Shown here one piece after another: positions 16,135 to 25,207 of a stretch of DNA of 53,519 nucleotides. The DNA is from Streptomyces sennicomposti. Lineage in GTDB: Bacteria; Actinomycetota; Actinomycetes; Streptomycetales; Streptomycetaceae. The notes under the pieces were generated by a model. The model saw only the letters and a program-made list of their open reading frames with translations, made no database searches and was not told where the DNA came from. Each line of letters opens with the position of its first letter. Position 1 is the first letter of the stretch. The position numbers and the translations under genes are program-made. Where the stretch lies: assembly GCF_019890635.1 (NCBI RefSeq), contig NZ_JAIOAB010000050.1:1-53519 (forward strand), written 5' to 3'.

Positions 16135-16350
16135 ATGGACTCGACCGCCGGTCTGGAACCCCTGGCCACCTTCTGCGGAAACTGCAACTGCGGCTGCCCG
16201 CAGTTGTTCGTCGACCCGAGCGCACCCGCGGAACGCCGTGTCGTGCTCACGGACGACTTCGGGCAACGCGTCCAGATGAGCGCCGACCAGTTCGCCTCCC
16301 TGCTGGAGGAGGCGAAGGCCGGAAAGCTGGACGGTGCGGCCGCTTCCTGA
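16135..16350 (+). CDS. Small Cys-rich protein (CxxCxCxC)
   Basis: A 71-aa protein whose N-terminal third contains FCGNCNCGCPQLFVD, that is four cysteines as CxxCxCxC followed by Pro. The rest is hydrophilic and mainly helical (VVLTDDFGQRVQMSADQFAS, LLEEAKAGKLDG). ATG 16135 was chosen for AAAGG about 10 nt upstream; an open frame reaches further upstream but has no such signal. The Cys block could bind metal as a metallothionein-like or chaperone site, or could be modified after translation. No known modification enzyme lies beside it. Family not recognised. Confidence 0.7.
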   Translation: MDSTAGLEPLATFCGNCNCGCPQLFVDPSAPAERRVVLTDDFGQRVQMSADQFASLLEEAKAGKLDGAAAS

Positions 16351-16383
16351 CGGCCAGAAGAATCCGGTCGGGCCGCCCCGCAG

Positions 16384-16487
16384 CGGTGGCGGGAAGCCGC
16401 CCGCGGCGGTGCCGGAAAGCCGGCCGAACCCGTGGCGGAAAGCCGGCCGGAGCCGTTGCGGCAAGCCGATGGGAGCCGTGGCGGGCG
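16384..16487. repeat. Degenerate tandem repeat of about 24 bp
   Basis: Roughly four imperfect copies of a unit like GTGGCGGAAAGCCGGCCGGA follow one another after the Cys-rich gene. No coding function is seen. The rest of 16351-16568 holds no feature I can support. Confidence 0.55.
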
Positions 16488-16568
16488 GCGTGTGCGCCGG
16501 TGTGCTGCCGCCGTTCCTTCCGGTACGACTCCCCAGGCGCTCGCGGTCGAAGGGCCGGCTGGGCGGCG

Positions 16569-17066
16569 TCAGGAGTGGTTCTGGTAGCGGTAGTCGTAGT
16601 AGTCCTTGCCAGCCACCAGGACCGAGGTGACGTACGTGGGCAGGCCATCGGGGTCTCGCTCGACCTCTTGCGAGGTCTGCCGGGTGAAGCCGAGCGACAC
16701 CCCGGGGATCACCGGGTACTCGGGCTGCGACGTGTCGACCCTCCAGCCGCGCTCGCCGGCCCGCTGGAAGAGGACCGCCGCCGGGGTGGTGAAGACCTCG
16801 TCGCCGTCCAGCAGGACGCGCGTGCGGGAGGTGCGTCCTTCGCCGGGCCACCACAGTTCGACCGCGGTGACGTGCGTGCCGCCCTCGGCCAGGGCCTGGA
16901 CGCCGACGTGGTCGAGGTTCCACGACGCCTTCGCCGAGTTGCGGCTCGGGCGGCGCAGCACCCGCGGCTCGCCCCAGTCCTCGGGTACCGCGGCGAGCGC
17001 TTCGTCGAGCGTCATGCCCAGCAGGATCGGGGCGACTCCGCGGGGCGGGTCGAGAACCAGATCCAT
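16569..17066 (-). CDS. Probable immunity protein for the Rhs toxin
   Basis: A 165-aa soluble protein with no signal peptide or membrane segment. It begins MDLVLDPPRGVAPILLGMTL and has WWPGEGRTSRTRVLLDGDEV and a Tyr-rich end (DYYDYRYQNH). ATG 17066 was chosen because GAGGTGAGG lies just upstream; a GTG 12 nt earlier is in frame. It sits 28 nt downstream of the Rhs gene on the same strand, the usual place for a gene that neutralises the C-terminal toxin. I recognise no family, so the role rests on position. Confidence 0.65.
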   Translation of the reverse strand: MDLVLDPPRGVAPILLGMTLDEALAAVPEDWGEPRVLRRPSRNSAKASWNLDHVGVQALAEGGTHVTAVELWWPGEGRTSRTRVLLDGDEVFTTPAAVLFQRAGERGWRVDTSQPEYPVIPGVSLGFTRQTSQEVERDPDGLPTYVTSVLVAGKDYYDYRYQNHS

Positions 17067-17094
17067 AGCCGTCCTCACCTCTCGTCGGCCGACG

Positions 17095-20000
17095 TCACTT
17101 GAGCAGGTCGTAGTCTATCGCCCAGCCCTTCTTCTCCAGCATGGCCTGGAACTTCCGGTTGTTCTTGAGACTGTCGACCATGTCCTTGATGTGCGTGTCG
17201 TACTTGTCGCCGTACAGCTCCCGGATCTCGTCGATGTCCATCTTCATGGCCTGGTCCCAGCGTCCGGCGTCGATCAGGGCGCGCTGTTTCGCCCGCCACT
17301 GCTCGCTCTCGTGGCTGGAGCCCGTGCTCGTGAGGTCACGGTGGTCCTCCGCGTCCATCCGGATCGCGGGGCCCATGCCGGCGCCGCCGCCGTTCTTGTT
17401 CGTCCGGAAGCCGGGCATGTCCAGGTGTGAGTAGGACGCCTTCGCCGGAATGTGGTTGATCTCCTGGTCGACGGGGTTGATCCGGTCCTTGTTCTCGTCC
17501 AGGAGGTTGGCGGGCTTCAGGCCGCTGTACCAACCCCCGTTCTCCGTACAGCCCTTGGCGATGAGCCCCTCGGGGTCCATCAGGGTGTACGGATTGGTCA
17601 CGTAGGCGACCGGGTTGGGGGCCGGGCCGAGTCCGAGGGGATCGGGGCTGGCGTAGCGGGCGGTGTCCGGGTCGTAGTGCCGCTGGTAGTTGTAGTAGAA
17701 GCCGGTCTCGGCGTCGTCGTACTGCCCCGGCAGGCGCAGCGGGGTGTACGCCGCCGCGTCGCGGTTCCAGCTCGTGGCGCCCCATACCGTGGACCGGCTG
17801 TGCCAGGCGATCTCGCCCTGCTCGTCGACGAGTTCGGTGGGCGCGCCGACCAGGTCGGTGACGATCGCGAAGAACCGCGCGTCCACCACGTCCTGGGGGG
17901 CGCGGCCGGGCTCGGTGCGGCGTTCGAGCTGGGTCAGCGGGCGATGCCCTTCGTAGTCCCAGGTCGTGGTGACGTGATGGGCCGTGTCCGTCTGCTCGGA
18001 CAGCCGGGTGCCGTCCCACGTGAAGTGGACCGACCGCAGGACGGTGCGTCCGTCGGCGCTCATCCGGTGTTTGGCCGTGCGCCGCCCCAAAGGGTCGTAG
18101 GAGTAGGTCCACCGGGTCCCGTCGGGGGTGGTGCAGGCGACGAGGCGGTTCTCCTCGTCCCAGGTGTAACGCCAGGTGTCCGGCTTCTTCGACAGCCGAG
18201 TCTTCTGCCGCATGACGGTACGGCCCGCGGCGTCGTACTCGTAGCGTATACGTCCTGCGCTCAGGACCCGGGTGCCCTGGACGGAACGGTCCCCCCGGCC
18301 CTCCGTGCGTGCGGCCCGGTCCGGCCAGTCGGCCCTGATCTCGTTCCCGGCCGCGTCGTAGGCGTAGGACTCCGTCCAGTTCTCGGCCGTGACCCGCAGC
18401 GGGCGGCCCACCGGGTCCAGCTCGAAGTCCTTTCTGGCGCCGTGCAGTTCGTCGGCGATGTGCTCCAGGTGGCCGTCGGCCCGGTAGCCGTAGGCGCGGG
18501 CGCGCAGGGCCCGGTCGCCCGCGGTCAGCGACTGCGAGGTCAGCCGTCCCATGGCGTTCCACCGCGAGTGGAGCGTCACGGGCGCCCCCGCCGGACCGAA
18601 GCTGCGGGCCACCTCCTTCCCCCAGGAGTCATGGGCGAAGGTCAGGGTGTGTCCGTCGCTCCGCAGGGCGGTGCGGTTGCCCACCTCGTCGTAGGCGGAG
18701 CGCGCCACGGCGCCGGTCGGGGTGATGCGGGCGGTACGCCGTCCCGCGGCGTCGTAGGCGAAGCGGGTGGTGCGGCCGTCGACGGTCTCGGCGACGACCC
18801 GGCCGATCACGTCGCGCTCCAGGGAGATGCCGGAGGTGGGCGAGGTCACGGCGGCGACGCGACCGGCCGCGTCATACGTGTAGTGCGTACGCCGCCCCGC
18901 CACCTCCTTCGCGACGACCCGGCTCATCACGTCGTACTCGCTGGTGATGCGGTCGCCGAGGGGTGTCGTGCGGGCGACGGGCCGGCCCATCGGGTCGTAC
19001 TCGTAGGCGACCGTTCGTCCGTCGAAGTCGGATTCGCGGATCAGGTTGCCCGCCGCGTCATAGGAGTAACTCCACTTCAAACCGTGAGGGTTGACGACTT
19101 CAGTGAGACGCAGCTCGGTGTCGTAGGCGAACGAGTGGCGGGCGCCGTCCGCGCCGGTACGGGCGGCGAGCCGGTCGAAGTGCGTGTACTCGAAGCGGGT
19201 GACGGCGCCCGTGGGACCGGTGTGCGAGGTGCAGTTGCCCTCCGCGTCCCAGGTCCAGCGCTCCTCGGTGCCGTCGGGCGCCACGCGTCGGCTGAGCCAG
19301 CCCTGGGGCAGCCACTCCAGAACCGTTGTCGCGCCGCCCGGGGCGACGGCGCGCACCGGGCGGCCGAAGGCGTCGCGCTCGACCGACGCGGTGTGGCCGA
19401 GGGCGTCGGTGCGGGAGAGGACCAGGCCCGCCGCGTCGTGGGTGAGGTGCTCGGTCGCGCCCGTCGGATCGGTCAGGGAGAGCAGCGCACCGCGCGCGTC
19501 GTAGGCGAAGTGCGTCTCGGTGCCGTCCGGCGCGGTGATCCGGGTGCGGTTGCCCCGCTCGTCGTAGCTCTGCCGCCAGATCGTGCCGTCGGCCTCGGTC
19601 ACCTCGACCGGCAGATCGAGGTCGTTGTAACGGGTGGTGGACCGGCTGCCGTCCGGGAACCGGACGGCGGTCAGGTTGCCGCGGTCGTCCCACGTGAACT
19701 CGGCGCGATGGCCCAGCTGATCGGTGCGCTCCAGCAGGTTGTCGTGCCGGTCCCAGCGGAAGTGCACGGTGTGGCCGAGCGGATTGGTCTCGGAGAGGAT
19801 CTGGCCGAGCGCGTTGAACCGGGTGACGGTGACCGCGCCCGTCGAGTCCGTGAAGCAGGTGGTGCGCTCCTCGGTGTCGTACGTGAAACGGGAGGACAGC
19901 GCCCCGTCGGGGCCGATGGTCTCCACGACCCGGCCCGCCGCGTCGTACACGTACCGATAGGTGTGACCGTTGCGGTCGGTCCACGACGTGACACGGCGCT

Positions 20001-21780
20001 GGTCGTCGTAGGTGAAGCGCAGCCCGACGCTGTCGGCGTAGGACGTCACCTCGTCCAGATTCCGGTCCGTGTACACGAACGAGGCGATGTCGGTGAAACC
20101 CGCCGTGGTGCGCAGCCGGAGGGCCGTCACATGGTGGCCGGCCGGGTCGCAGGACACCCGGACGTCGTAGCCGCCGTCGTGCAGGACCGCGCTGGGCAGC
20201 CCCTCGTCGTCCCGCACGATCTGTACGGTGTTGCCGTTGCGGTCCTCGATCTCGCTGAGCCAGTGGAGACTGCCCGAGGTGTAGGGACTGCCGGTGAACC
20301 GGTGTATTCGGCCGGAGTGCGGGTCGGTGGCCGCGTAGACGATCTCGCCGAGGGCGGTGCGCTCGACGTAGGTGAGCGGCACACGTGCGCCCTCGACCGG
20401 TTCGACCCGGTCGTCGGCGGAGACCGGCACTCGGGGGTAGACCAGGAGGGAGCCGTCCTCGCGGGCCCAGACCGCGCCCTCGCCCAGGAGTTCCAGACGC
20501 TCGTCCAGGGTGGACGCCCAACTCGGCCCGAAACAGTGCCCGTAGTGGTAGCCGGATATGTGCGTGCGGCGCAGCACCAGCGGAAGCAGGCCCGGCAGGG
20601 CGAGATCGGTCTGCGACAGCACCATCTCACCGCTCGCGACGTCGACCGGGTCGGTCTTGCACCTGCGCCGGGTCAGGGGAACCGACTTCTCCCGCGCCCG
20701 CGCGATCACGTCGTCGAGGGAGTCCGGCCTGCGCTTCGTCGCGCTGTCCAGGCGGGGGCGCCCGTCGCCGGGGCCGCCGTGCTTCTTCCCCCCGCCGTCG
20801 ATGGCGTCCACCATGCTCCGCACGGAGTGGTCCTTGCCCTTGTGGAGACGGGAGGTCGCCCGCGCCCGGTCCGGCACGGTCTCCGTGATGCGCTTCGCGA
20901 TCTTCCCCAGGGCCTTCTCCGAGCCCTTGATCGCGCCGTGCAGCACGCTGTCGAAGACCTGCGTGAACGGGTCGCGGCCCTTGCTCCGGCCGAACGCGCC
21001 CTTGACCCGGCCGAGCGGGTCGGAGGCGGCCGTGTGCAGTTCGGTCCCGTGCCGGGAGACCTTGCCCGCGCCGTCCTCGAACTCGACGTGGTCGATGTGG
21101 GTGCGCTTCTGCGCACCCCCGTCACCGGTTGCGGTCCCGCTTCCGGCCGAGGCGAGGTGCATCCCGCCGCCGTGCTTGCCGCCGCCGCCGTCGCCGGGCG
21201 GCATGTGGAACGCGCCGTCGGCCAGATCGAGCACCATGTCCTCGACCATCGCCTCCAGTTTGGCGTTGACCGGCTCGGTCAGCTTGGCGATCACCTCGTC
21301 GACGATCCGGTCCACGGCCTCGTCGATGATCCGCTTGACCACCTGCCGCATCGCCTGGATCTCGGCCGCGCCCAGGACCGCCGACAGACCGCCGGTCACC
21401 CAGGCCAGACCGATCGACAGGCCCACCGACCCCGCCATGACGGTGAGTTCGGCCTCGGCCTTGGTCTTCATCCAGAAGACGATCTCGGCGAGCGCGTCGC
21501 AGGCGTTCGCGAACAGCCGCGCCAGTTCGGGGAGTTTCTCCAGATGGCCGGCCTTGACCTGGTTCCAGTGCTTCTCGAAGGCGTCGACCGCCCAGCCTTC
21601 GGAGGAGGAGAGGATCCGGCTGACCGCGAGGTGCGCGTCCCCGCCGTGGCCCTCGAACGTGTCGGCGAACTCCCGCATGGCGTCGGCCATTTCGCGGTAG
21701 TCGTCCTCGTCCACATTCGGGAAGTTGATCCCGATGAAGTCGAGAACCTCGTCCAGCCAGCCCGGGATCGTGTAGCCCAT
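17095..21780 (-). CDS. Rhs/YD-repeat polymorphic toxin, WXG-like N-terminus, HNH-like tip
   Basis: A 1561-aa protein. Residues 1-230 are helical and WXG100/LXG-like (MGYTIPGWLDEVLDFIG; SEGWAVDAFEKHWNQVKAG) with no signal peptide, suggesting type VII-like export. A linker with GGGGKHGGGMH follows. DUF6531 begins near residue 375 (CKTDPVDVASGEMVLS), then dozens of YD repeats, and the Rhs core ends near 1380-1405 (YASPDPLGLGP). The final 155 residues are a distinct tip with EINHIPAKASY, GPAIRMDAEDHRDLTSTGSS and MDIDEIRELYG, resembling HNH/EndoVII-type nuclease toxins with several His. GGGGAGGAACAGGG precedes ATG 21780. The Rhs cage should enclose the tip until delivery. Confidence 0.9.
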   Translation of the reverse strand: MGYTIPGWLDEVLDFIGINFPNVDEDDYREMADAMREFADTFEGHGGDAHLAVSRILSSSEGWAVDAFEKHWNQVKAGHLEKLPELARLFANACDALAEIVFWMKTKAEAELTVMAGSVGLSIGLAWVTGGLSAVLGAAEIQAMRQVVKRIIDEAVDRIVDEVIAKLTEPVNAKLEAMVEDMVLDLADGAFHMPPGDGGGGKHGGGMHLASAGSGTATGDGGAQKRTHIDHVEFEDGAGKVSRHGTELHTAASDPLGRVKGAFGRSKGRDPFTQVFDSVLHGAIKGSEKALGKIAKRITETVPDRARATSRLHKGKDHSVRSMVDAIDGGGKKHGGPGDGRPRLDSATKRRPDSLDDVIARAREKSVPLTRRRCKTDPVDVASGEMVLSQTDLALPGLLPLVLRRTHISGYHYGHCFGPSWASTLDERLELLGEGAVWAREDGSLLVYPRVPVSADDRVEPVEGARVPLTYVERTALGEIVYAATDPHSGRIHRFTGSPYTSGSLHWLSEIEDRNGNTVQIVRDDEGLPSAVLHDGGYDVRVSCDPAGHHVTALRLRTTAGFTDIASFVYTDRNLDEVTSYADSVGLRFTYDDQRRVTSWTDRNGHTYRYVYDAAGRVVETIGPDGALSSRFTYDTEERTTCFTDSTGAVTVTRFNALGQILSETNPLGHTVHFRWDRHDNLLERTDQLGHRAEFTWDDRGNLTAVRFPDGSRSTTRYNDLDLPVEVTEADGTIWRQSYDERGNRTRITAPDGTETHFAYDARGALLSLTDPTGATEHLTHDAAGLVLSRTDALGHTASVERDAFGRPVRAVAPGGATTVLEWLPQGWLSRRVAPDGTEERWTWDAEGNCTSHTGPTGAVTRFEYTHFDRLAARTGADGARHSFAYDTELRLTEVVNPHGLKWSYSYDAAGNLIRESDFDGRTVAYEYDPMGRPVARTTPLGDRITSEYDVMSRVVAKEVAGRRTHYTYDAAGRVAAVTSPTSGISLERDVIGRVVAETVDGRTTRFAYDAAGRRTARITPTGAVARSAYDEVGNRTALRSDGHTLTFAHDSWGKEVARSFGPAGAPVTLHSRWNAMGRLTSQSLTAGDRALRARAYGYRADGHLEHIADELHGARKDFELDPVGRPLRVTAENWTESYAYDAAGNEIRADWPDRAARTEGRGDRSVQGTRVLSAGRIRYEYDAAGRTVMRQKTRLSKKPDTWRYTWDEENRLVACTTPDGTRWTYSYDPLGRRTAKHRMSADGRTVLRSVHFTWDGTRLSEQTDTAHHVTTTWDYEGHRPLTQLERRTEPGRAPQDVVDARFFAIVTDLVGAPTELVDEQGEIAWHSRSTVWGATSWNRDAAAYTPLRLPGQYDDAETGFYYNYQRHYDPDTARYASPDPLGLGPAPNPVAYVTNPYTLMDPEGLIAKGCTENGGWYSGLKPANLLDENKDRINPVDQEINHIPAKASYSHLDMPGFRTNKNGGGAGMGPAIRMDAEDHRDLTSTGSSHESEQWRAKQRALIDAGRWDQAMKMDIDEIRELYGDKYDTHIKDMVDSLKNNRKFQAMLEKKGWAIDYDLLK

Positions 21781-21931
21781 CCCTGTTCCTCCCCGTTGTT
21801 CCGCGGCTGCAGGTGCGTGATGTGAAGGCGAGCCGCGGCTGAAGACCATAGCGAATCCCTGATTCCGTGAGATCGGAGCGGACGTCACCAGCCCCGCACC
21901 GGACGAGTCGGCCGATCGGCCGCCCGCAGGA

Positions 21932-21960
21932 TTGACGTGGTCACGGCGACTGGTTACCGT
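21932..21960 (+). promoter_or_regulatory. Candidate sigma-70-type promoter for GH76 gene
   Basis: TTGACG (21932-21937) and TACCGT (21955-21960) are separated by 17 nt, 65 nt upstream of the GH76 start in the region divergent from the Rhs gene. The fit to a housekeeping promoter is reasonable but based only on sequence. Confidence 0.4.
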
Positions 21961-22025
21961 CCCGGGAGAGCCCTCTCCGGTGCTCGGCGGTGCCCCCACG
22001 CATCAGGCGAGGTTCAGGAGTCCCC

Positions 22026-23468
22026 ATGCGCAAGAAGCGTTTCCTGCCGGCCGCAGTCCTCGCGATGGCTCTGACAACGATGTCCATCGGCGGCGCCGAG
22101 GACGCCGTCGCGGCCCCGGCCGCCAACGCGGCGATCTGCAACAAGTTCTGTGACACCCGGGATCCGGCGCTGAGCAGTCAGGACCGGCAACCCGTCAGCA
22201 CCACCCTCCAGTCCCGCTCGATCGTGCTGCACTTCGACGACGCCGACGCCATGGGCTGGGCGTCCATCGACAAGGGCGCGGCCGGGGACGAGGTCTGGCT
22301 GGACCGCTCGATGGACGGCGGCCGGACCTGGACGAGCGGCAGCAAGCTCGGCGACACCAGCGTTCCGGCCGGCAACAGCGGCTGGCGCACGCTCATGTAC
22401 AACGTCGACGACTGGAACAACGAGGGCGTCGGCGCGCTGCGCGCCTGCGGCCAGGTCGCCGGCAGTATCGCGTGCACGGCCTGGGCGCGGACCACCTGGA
22501 ACGCCGGCGACCGCCGGACGGCGGCGGCCACCGCCCTGATGATGTCCTTCGACCGCGGCACCAAGCTCTTCGGCGGGAACGGCTGGTGGACCTCCGCCAA
22601 CGCGCTGACCGCGATTATCGACAACGCCCGGGTCAGCGGCATGGGCAGCTACCGGTATGCCATCGCCGAGACGTACGACAAGAACATCGGCGCGCAGGGC
22701 GGCCAGTTCACCAACGAGTATCTGGACGACACCGGCTGGTGGGGGCTGGCCTGGGTGGACGCGTACGACATCACCGGCGACAGCCGCTACCTCAGCACCG
22801 CCCGCGCGGACGCCGACCACATGTACGCGAACTGGAACGCGACCTGCGGCGGCGGCGTGCGCTGGAACACGAACGGCAACTACAAGAACGCCATCACCAA
22901 CGAGCTGTTCCTGTGGCTGACTTCGGCGCTGCACAACCGCATCCCGGGCGACACGGCATACCTGGACCGGGCGAAGAACGAGTGGGCCTGGTTCCAGAAG
23001 AGCGGCATGATCAACGGCGACCACATGATCAACGACGGACTGAGCGACGCCTGCGCCAACAACGGCCAGCCCACCTGGACGTACAACCAGGGCGTCGTGC
23101 TCGGCGGACTGACCGAGCTGTACAGGGCGACCGGCGACACGAGCCTGCTGGCCTCGGCACGCACCCTGGCGGACGCCTCCACCGTCAGGCTCCAGTCGGG
23201 CGGCGTGCTGCGCGAACCCGGCGAGAGCGATGCCTGCACCGGCGATGGCCCGACCTTCAAGGGCGCGTACGTCCGCGGGCTGGGCAGGCTCAACACCCAG
23301 CTCGGCGACCACCCGTACGCGTCGACGCTCAGCAGGTGGGCGAACTCCGCGTACGCCAACGACCGCAACGCACTCGACCAGTACGGCCCGCACTGGGCCG
23401 GCGGAAGCGGGACAAGCGACTACGGCTGCCAGCAGAGCGTGCTCGACCTCCTCAACGCGGCAGGCTGA
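22026..23468 (+). CDS. Secreted glycoside hydrolase family 76 (alpha-1,6-mannanase-like)
   Basis: A 480-aa secreted enzyme. The signal peptide is MRKKRFLPAAVLAMALTT... ending near VAAPAANA. The (alpha/alpha)6 catalytic domain is rich in Trp and contains FTNEYLDDTGWWGLAW, the paired Asp motif of GH76, plus NELFLWLTSALHN and TWTYNQGVVLGGL. GH76 enzymes cut alpha-1,6-mannan backbones, as in fungal cell walls or mycobacterial-type glycans. No carbohydrate-binding module is evident. AGGAG lies 5 nt before ATG 22026. It ends 18 nt from the convergent oxidoreductase gene. Confidence 0.9.
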   Translation: MRKKRFLPAAVLAMALTTMSIGGAEDAVAAPAANAAICNKFCDTRDPALSSQDRQPVSTTLQSRSIVLHFDDADAMGWASIDKGAAGDEVWLDRSMDGGRTWTSGSKLGDTSVPAGNSGWRTLMYNVDDWNNEGVGALRACGQVAGSIACTAWARTTWNAGDRRTAAATALMMSFDRGTKLFGGNGWWTSANALTAIIDNARVSGMGSYRYAIAETYDKNIGAQGGQFTNEYLDDTGWWGLAWVDAYDITGDSRYLSTARADADHMYANWNATCGGGVRWNTNGNYKNAITNELFLWLTSALHNRIPGDTAYLDRAKNEWAWFQKSGMINGDHMINDGLSDACANNGQPTWTYNQGVVLGGLTELYRATGDTSLLASARTLADASTVRLQSGGVLREPGESDACTGDGPTFKGAYVRGLGRLNTQLGDHPYASTLSRWANSAYANDRNALDQYGPHWAGGSGTSDYGCQQSVLDLLNAAG

Positions 23469-23486
23469 CACGGGTTCTGCGCGGTC

Positions 23487-24497
23487 CTAGAGCACCGTGA
23501 GGACGATCTTGCCCTGGATGTGTCCCCGGGCGGCGCGTTCGTGTGCCGCCCGGGCGTCCGCGAGCGGGAACGTGCTGTCGATCGCGACGCGGACCGTTCC
23601 CGCGTCCAGCAGGCGGCCCAGGCGGGCGAGTTGTGCGCCGTTCGAGCGGACCTGAGTCCCCGAGACCGTGACGCCCAGCCGCGTGGTCTCCTCCTCGTCG
23701 AAGTCGCCGAAGAACACCGGGAACAGAGCGCCGCCGCGCTTGAGCGTGCGGAGGAAGCGCCTGCTGTGCGGGCCGCCGACGGTGTCAAGGACGAGGTCGG
23801 CGTCGTGGACGAGTTCCTCGGGGCGCGTCTTCGTGTAGTCGATGAACTCGTCGGCGCCGAGCTGCTTCAGGAACCGCTCATGCGCTCCCGACGCCACCGC
23901 GATGACCCGTGCGCCCTGCCACTTCGCCAGCTGGAGCGCGAAGTGCCCCACTCCGCCCGCGGCGCCGTTGACGAGCACCGTCTTGTCCGCGTCGAGGGGC
24001 ACCGGGTGATGCCTCGCCGGCTGGAAGGGCGAGGGGTGGTCGTGGCCGAGTTCGATCAGGAACTGCCATGCGGTGAGCCCGGCCATGGGGACCCCGGCGG
24101 CGTGCACGTGGTCGATGCCGGCCGGCTTGAGCGCGAGGTCCGACGCGGGCGCGGCCACGTACTCGGCGTAGGCGCTGCCGTCGAAGCTGGGGAAGCGGAG
24201 GAGACCGAAGACCTCGTCCCCGGGGGAGAAGCCGGACACGTCCGCGGCGACGGCCACGACGACGCCCGACAGGTCCGTCCCCGGGATGACGGGGAGGTCG
24301 AACTTCGGCCTCGTCTCCGGGGGCAGGTTGGTCATGCCCTCGCGCAGGTACCAGTCGGGGGGATTGACGCCGACCGCGTGCACGCGGACGAGCACTTCCC
24401 CCGGCCCCGGCTCGGGCACCGGGACCTTCTCGTGACGCAGCACTTCGGGACCGCCGTGCTCATGGAGCCGGATCGCGTTCATCGTGGGTGTCGGCAT
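23487..24497 (-). CDS. NADPH-dependent zinc-free alcohol dehydrogenase/quinone reductase
   Basis: A 336-aa medium-chain reductase of the quinone-oxidoreductase type. The GroES-like N-terminus reads MNAIRLHEHGGPEVLRHEKV and VGVNPPDWYLREG; the nucleotide fold has VLVNGAAGGVGHFALQLAK. The catalytic zinc ligands of classical alcohol dehydrogenase are absent. AGGGGA precedes ATG 24497. It is divergent from a TetR gene with inverted and direct repeats between them, so it is probably induced when a small molecule releases that repressor. Substrate unknown. Confidence 0.9.
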   Translation of the reverse strand: MPTPTMNAIRLHEHGGPEVLRHEKVPVPEPGPGEVLVRVHAVGVNPPDWYLREGMTNLPPETRPKFDLPVIPGTDLSGVVVAVAADVSGFSPGDEVFGLLRFPSFDGSAYAEYVAAPASDLALKPAGIDHVHAAGVPMAGLTAWQFLIELGHDHPSPFQPARHHPVPLDADKTVLVNGAAGGVGHFALQLAKWQGARVIAVASGAHERFLKQLGADEFIDYTKTRPEELVHDADLVLDTVGGPHSRRFLRTLKRGGALFPVFFGDFDEEETTRLGVTVSGTQVRSNGAQLARLGRLLDAGTVRVAIDSTFPLADARAAHERAARGHIQGKIVLTVL

Positions 24498-24527
24498 CTG
24501 TTTCCCCTGCTCATGTCACGGGATAGG

Positions 24528-24591
24528 CTTATTCGGTTCAGTGATCCGAATAAGTGGACCACTGATCCGAATATATGGACCACTGATCCGG
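24528..24591. promoter_or_regulatory. Operator region: inverted and direct repeats
   Basis: CTTATTCGG (24528-24536) and CCGAATAAG (24546-24554) form a perfect 9-bp inverted repeat. Overlapping it, TGGACCACTGATCCG occurs twice (24556-24570 and 24577-24591). All lie between the divergent oxidoreductase and TetR genes, so these are good candidates for the TetR binding sites controlling both. Confidence 0.7.
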
Positions 24592-24607
24592 AAAGTCAAG
24601 GGGACAC

Positions 24608-25201
24608 ATGCGGGCCGACGCCAGGAAGAACCGCGACCACCTGCTCGCCGTAGCGGGCGCCGCCATCGCCGAGCAGGGTGTCGACGTGTCCCTGCGCGAC
24701 ATCGCCCGCAGGGCCGAGGTGGGACTCGCGACGCTGCTACGGCACTTCCCGACCCGTGAGGCGCTGCTCGAAGCCCTGCTCCGCGCGAGTTTCGACGAGA
24801 TGACCGCCAGGGCGAGCGCCCTCGAAACGTCCGACTCGCCCTCCGACGCACTCCTTTCCTGGCTGCGCGACTGTGTCGAGTGGACGACCGCCTATCGAGG
24901 CGTGACCGTGCTGATGGCGGCCGCGATCGAGGACGCCGAATCCGCGCTGCACACCTCGTGCGTCACCCTGCGCGCGGCCGGTGCGCGGCTCCTCGCCCGG
25001 GCTCAGGCCGCGGGCGTGGCGCGGGACGACTTCGACGGCGCCGATCTGTTCGCGCTGGTGGCCATGCTCGCCTGGGTCGGCGACCAGCCCTCCCTCGCAC
25101 CACGCGCCGATCACCTCTTCGACTTGGTCGCGGGTTCGGTCCTGACGGGCGCGGGAAGCGGCCGTGCCGAGGGAGAACGCCGCCCCGAGGCCCGTAGCTG
25201 A
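24608..25201 (+). CDS. TetR-family transcriptional repressor
   Basis: A 197-aa TetR-type regulator. The N-terminal helix-turn-helix is ISLRDIARRAEVGLATLLRHF-like (read here as VSLRDIARRAEVGLATLLRH, about residues 25-50). The C-terminal ligand domain has VTVLMAAAIEDAESALH. AAGGGG lies before ATG 24608. The divergent oxidoreductase and the repeats in between make local control of that gene very likely. Ligand unknown. Confidence 0.9.
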   Translation: MRADARKNRDHLLAVAGAAIAEQGVDVSLRDIARRAEVGLATLLRHFPTREALLEALLRASFDEMTARASALETSDSPSDALLSWLRDCVEWTTAYRGVTVLMAAAIEDAESALHTSCVTLRAAGARLLARAQAAGVARDDFDGADLFALVAMLAWVGDQPSLAPRADHLFDLVAGSVLTGAGSGRAEGERRPEARS

Positions 25202-25207
25202 TCCGGC

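Noticed and set aside
17452..21825. Plus-strand open frame of over 1400 codons opposite the Rhs gene
   Set aside because: The minus strand shows unmistakable YD repeats; the plus frame is repetitive only because it mirrors them.
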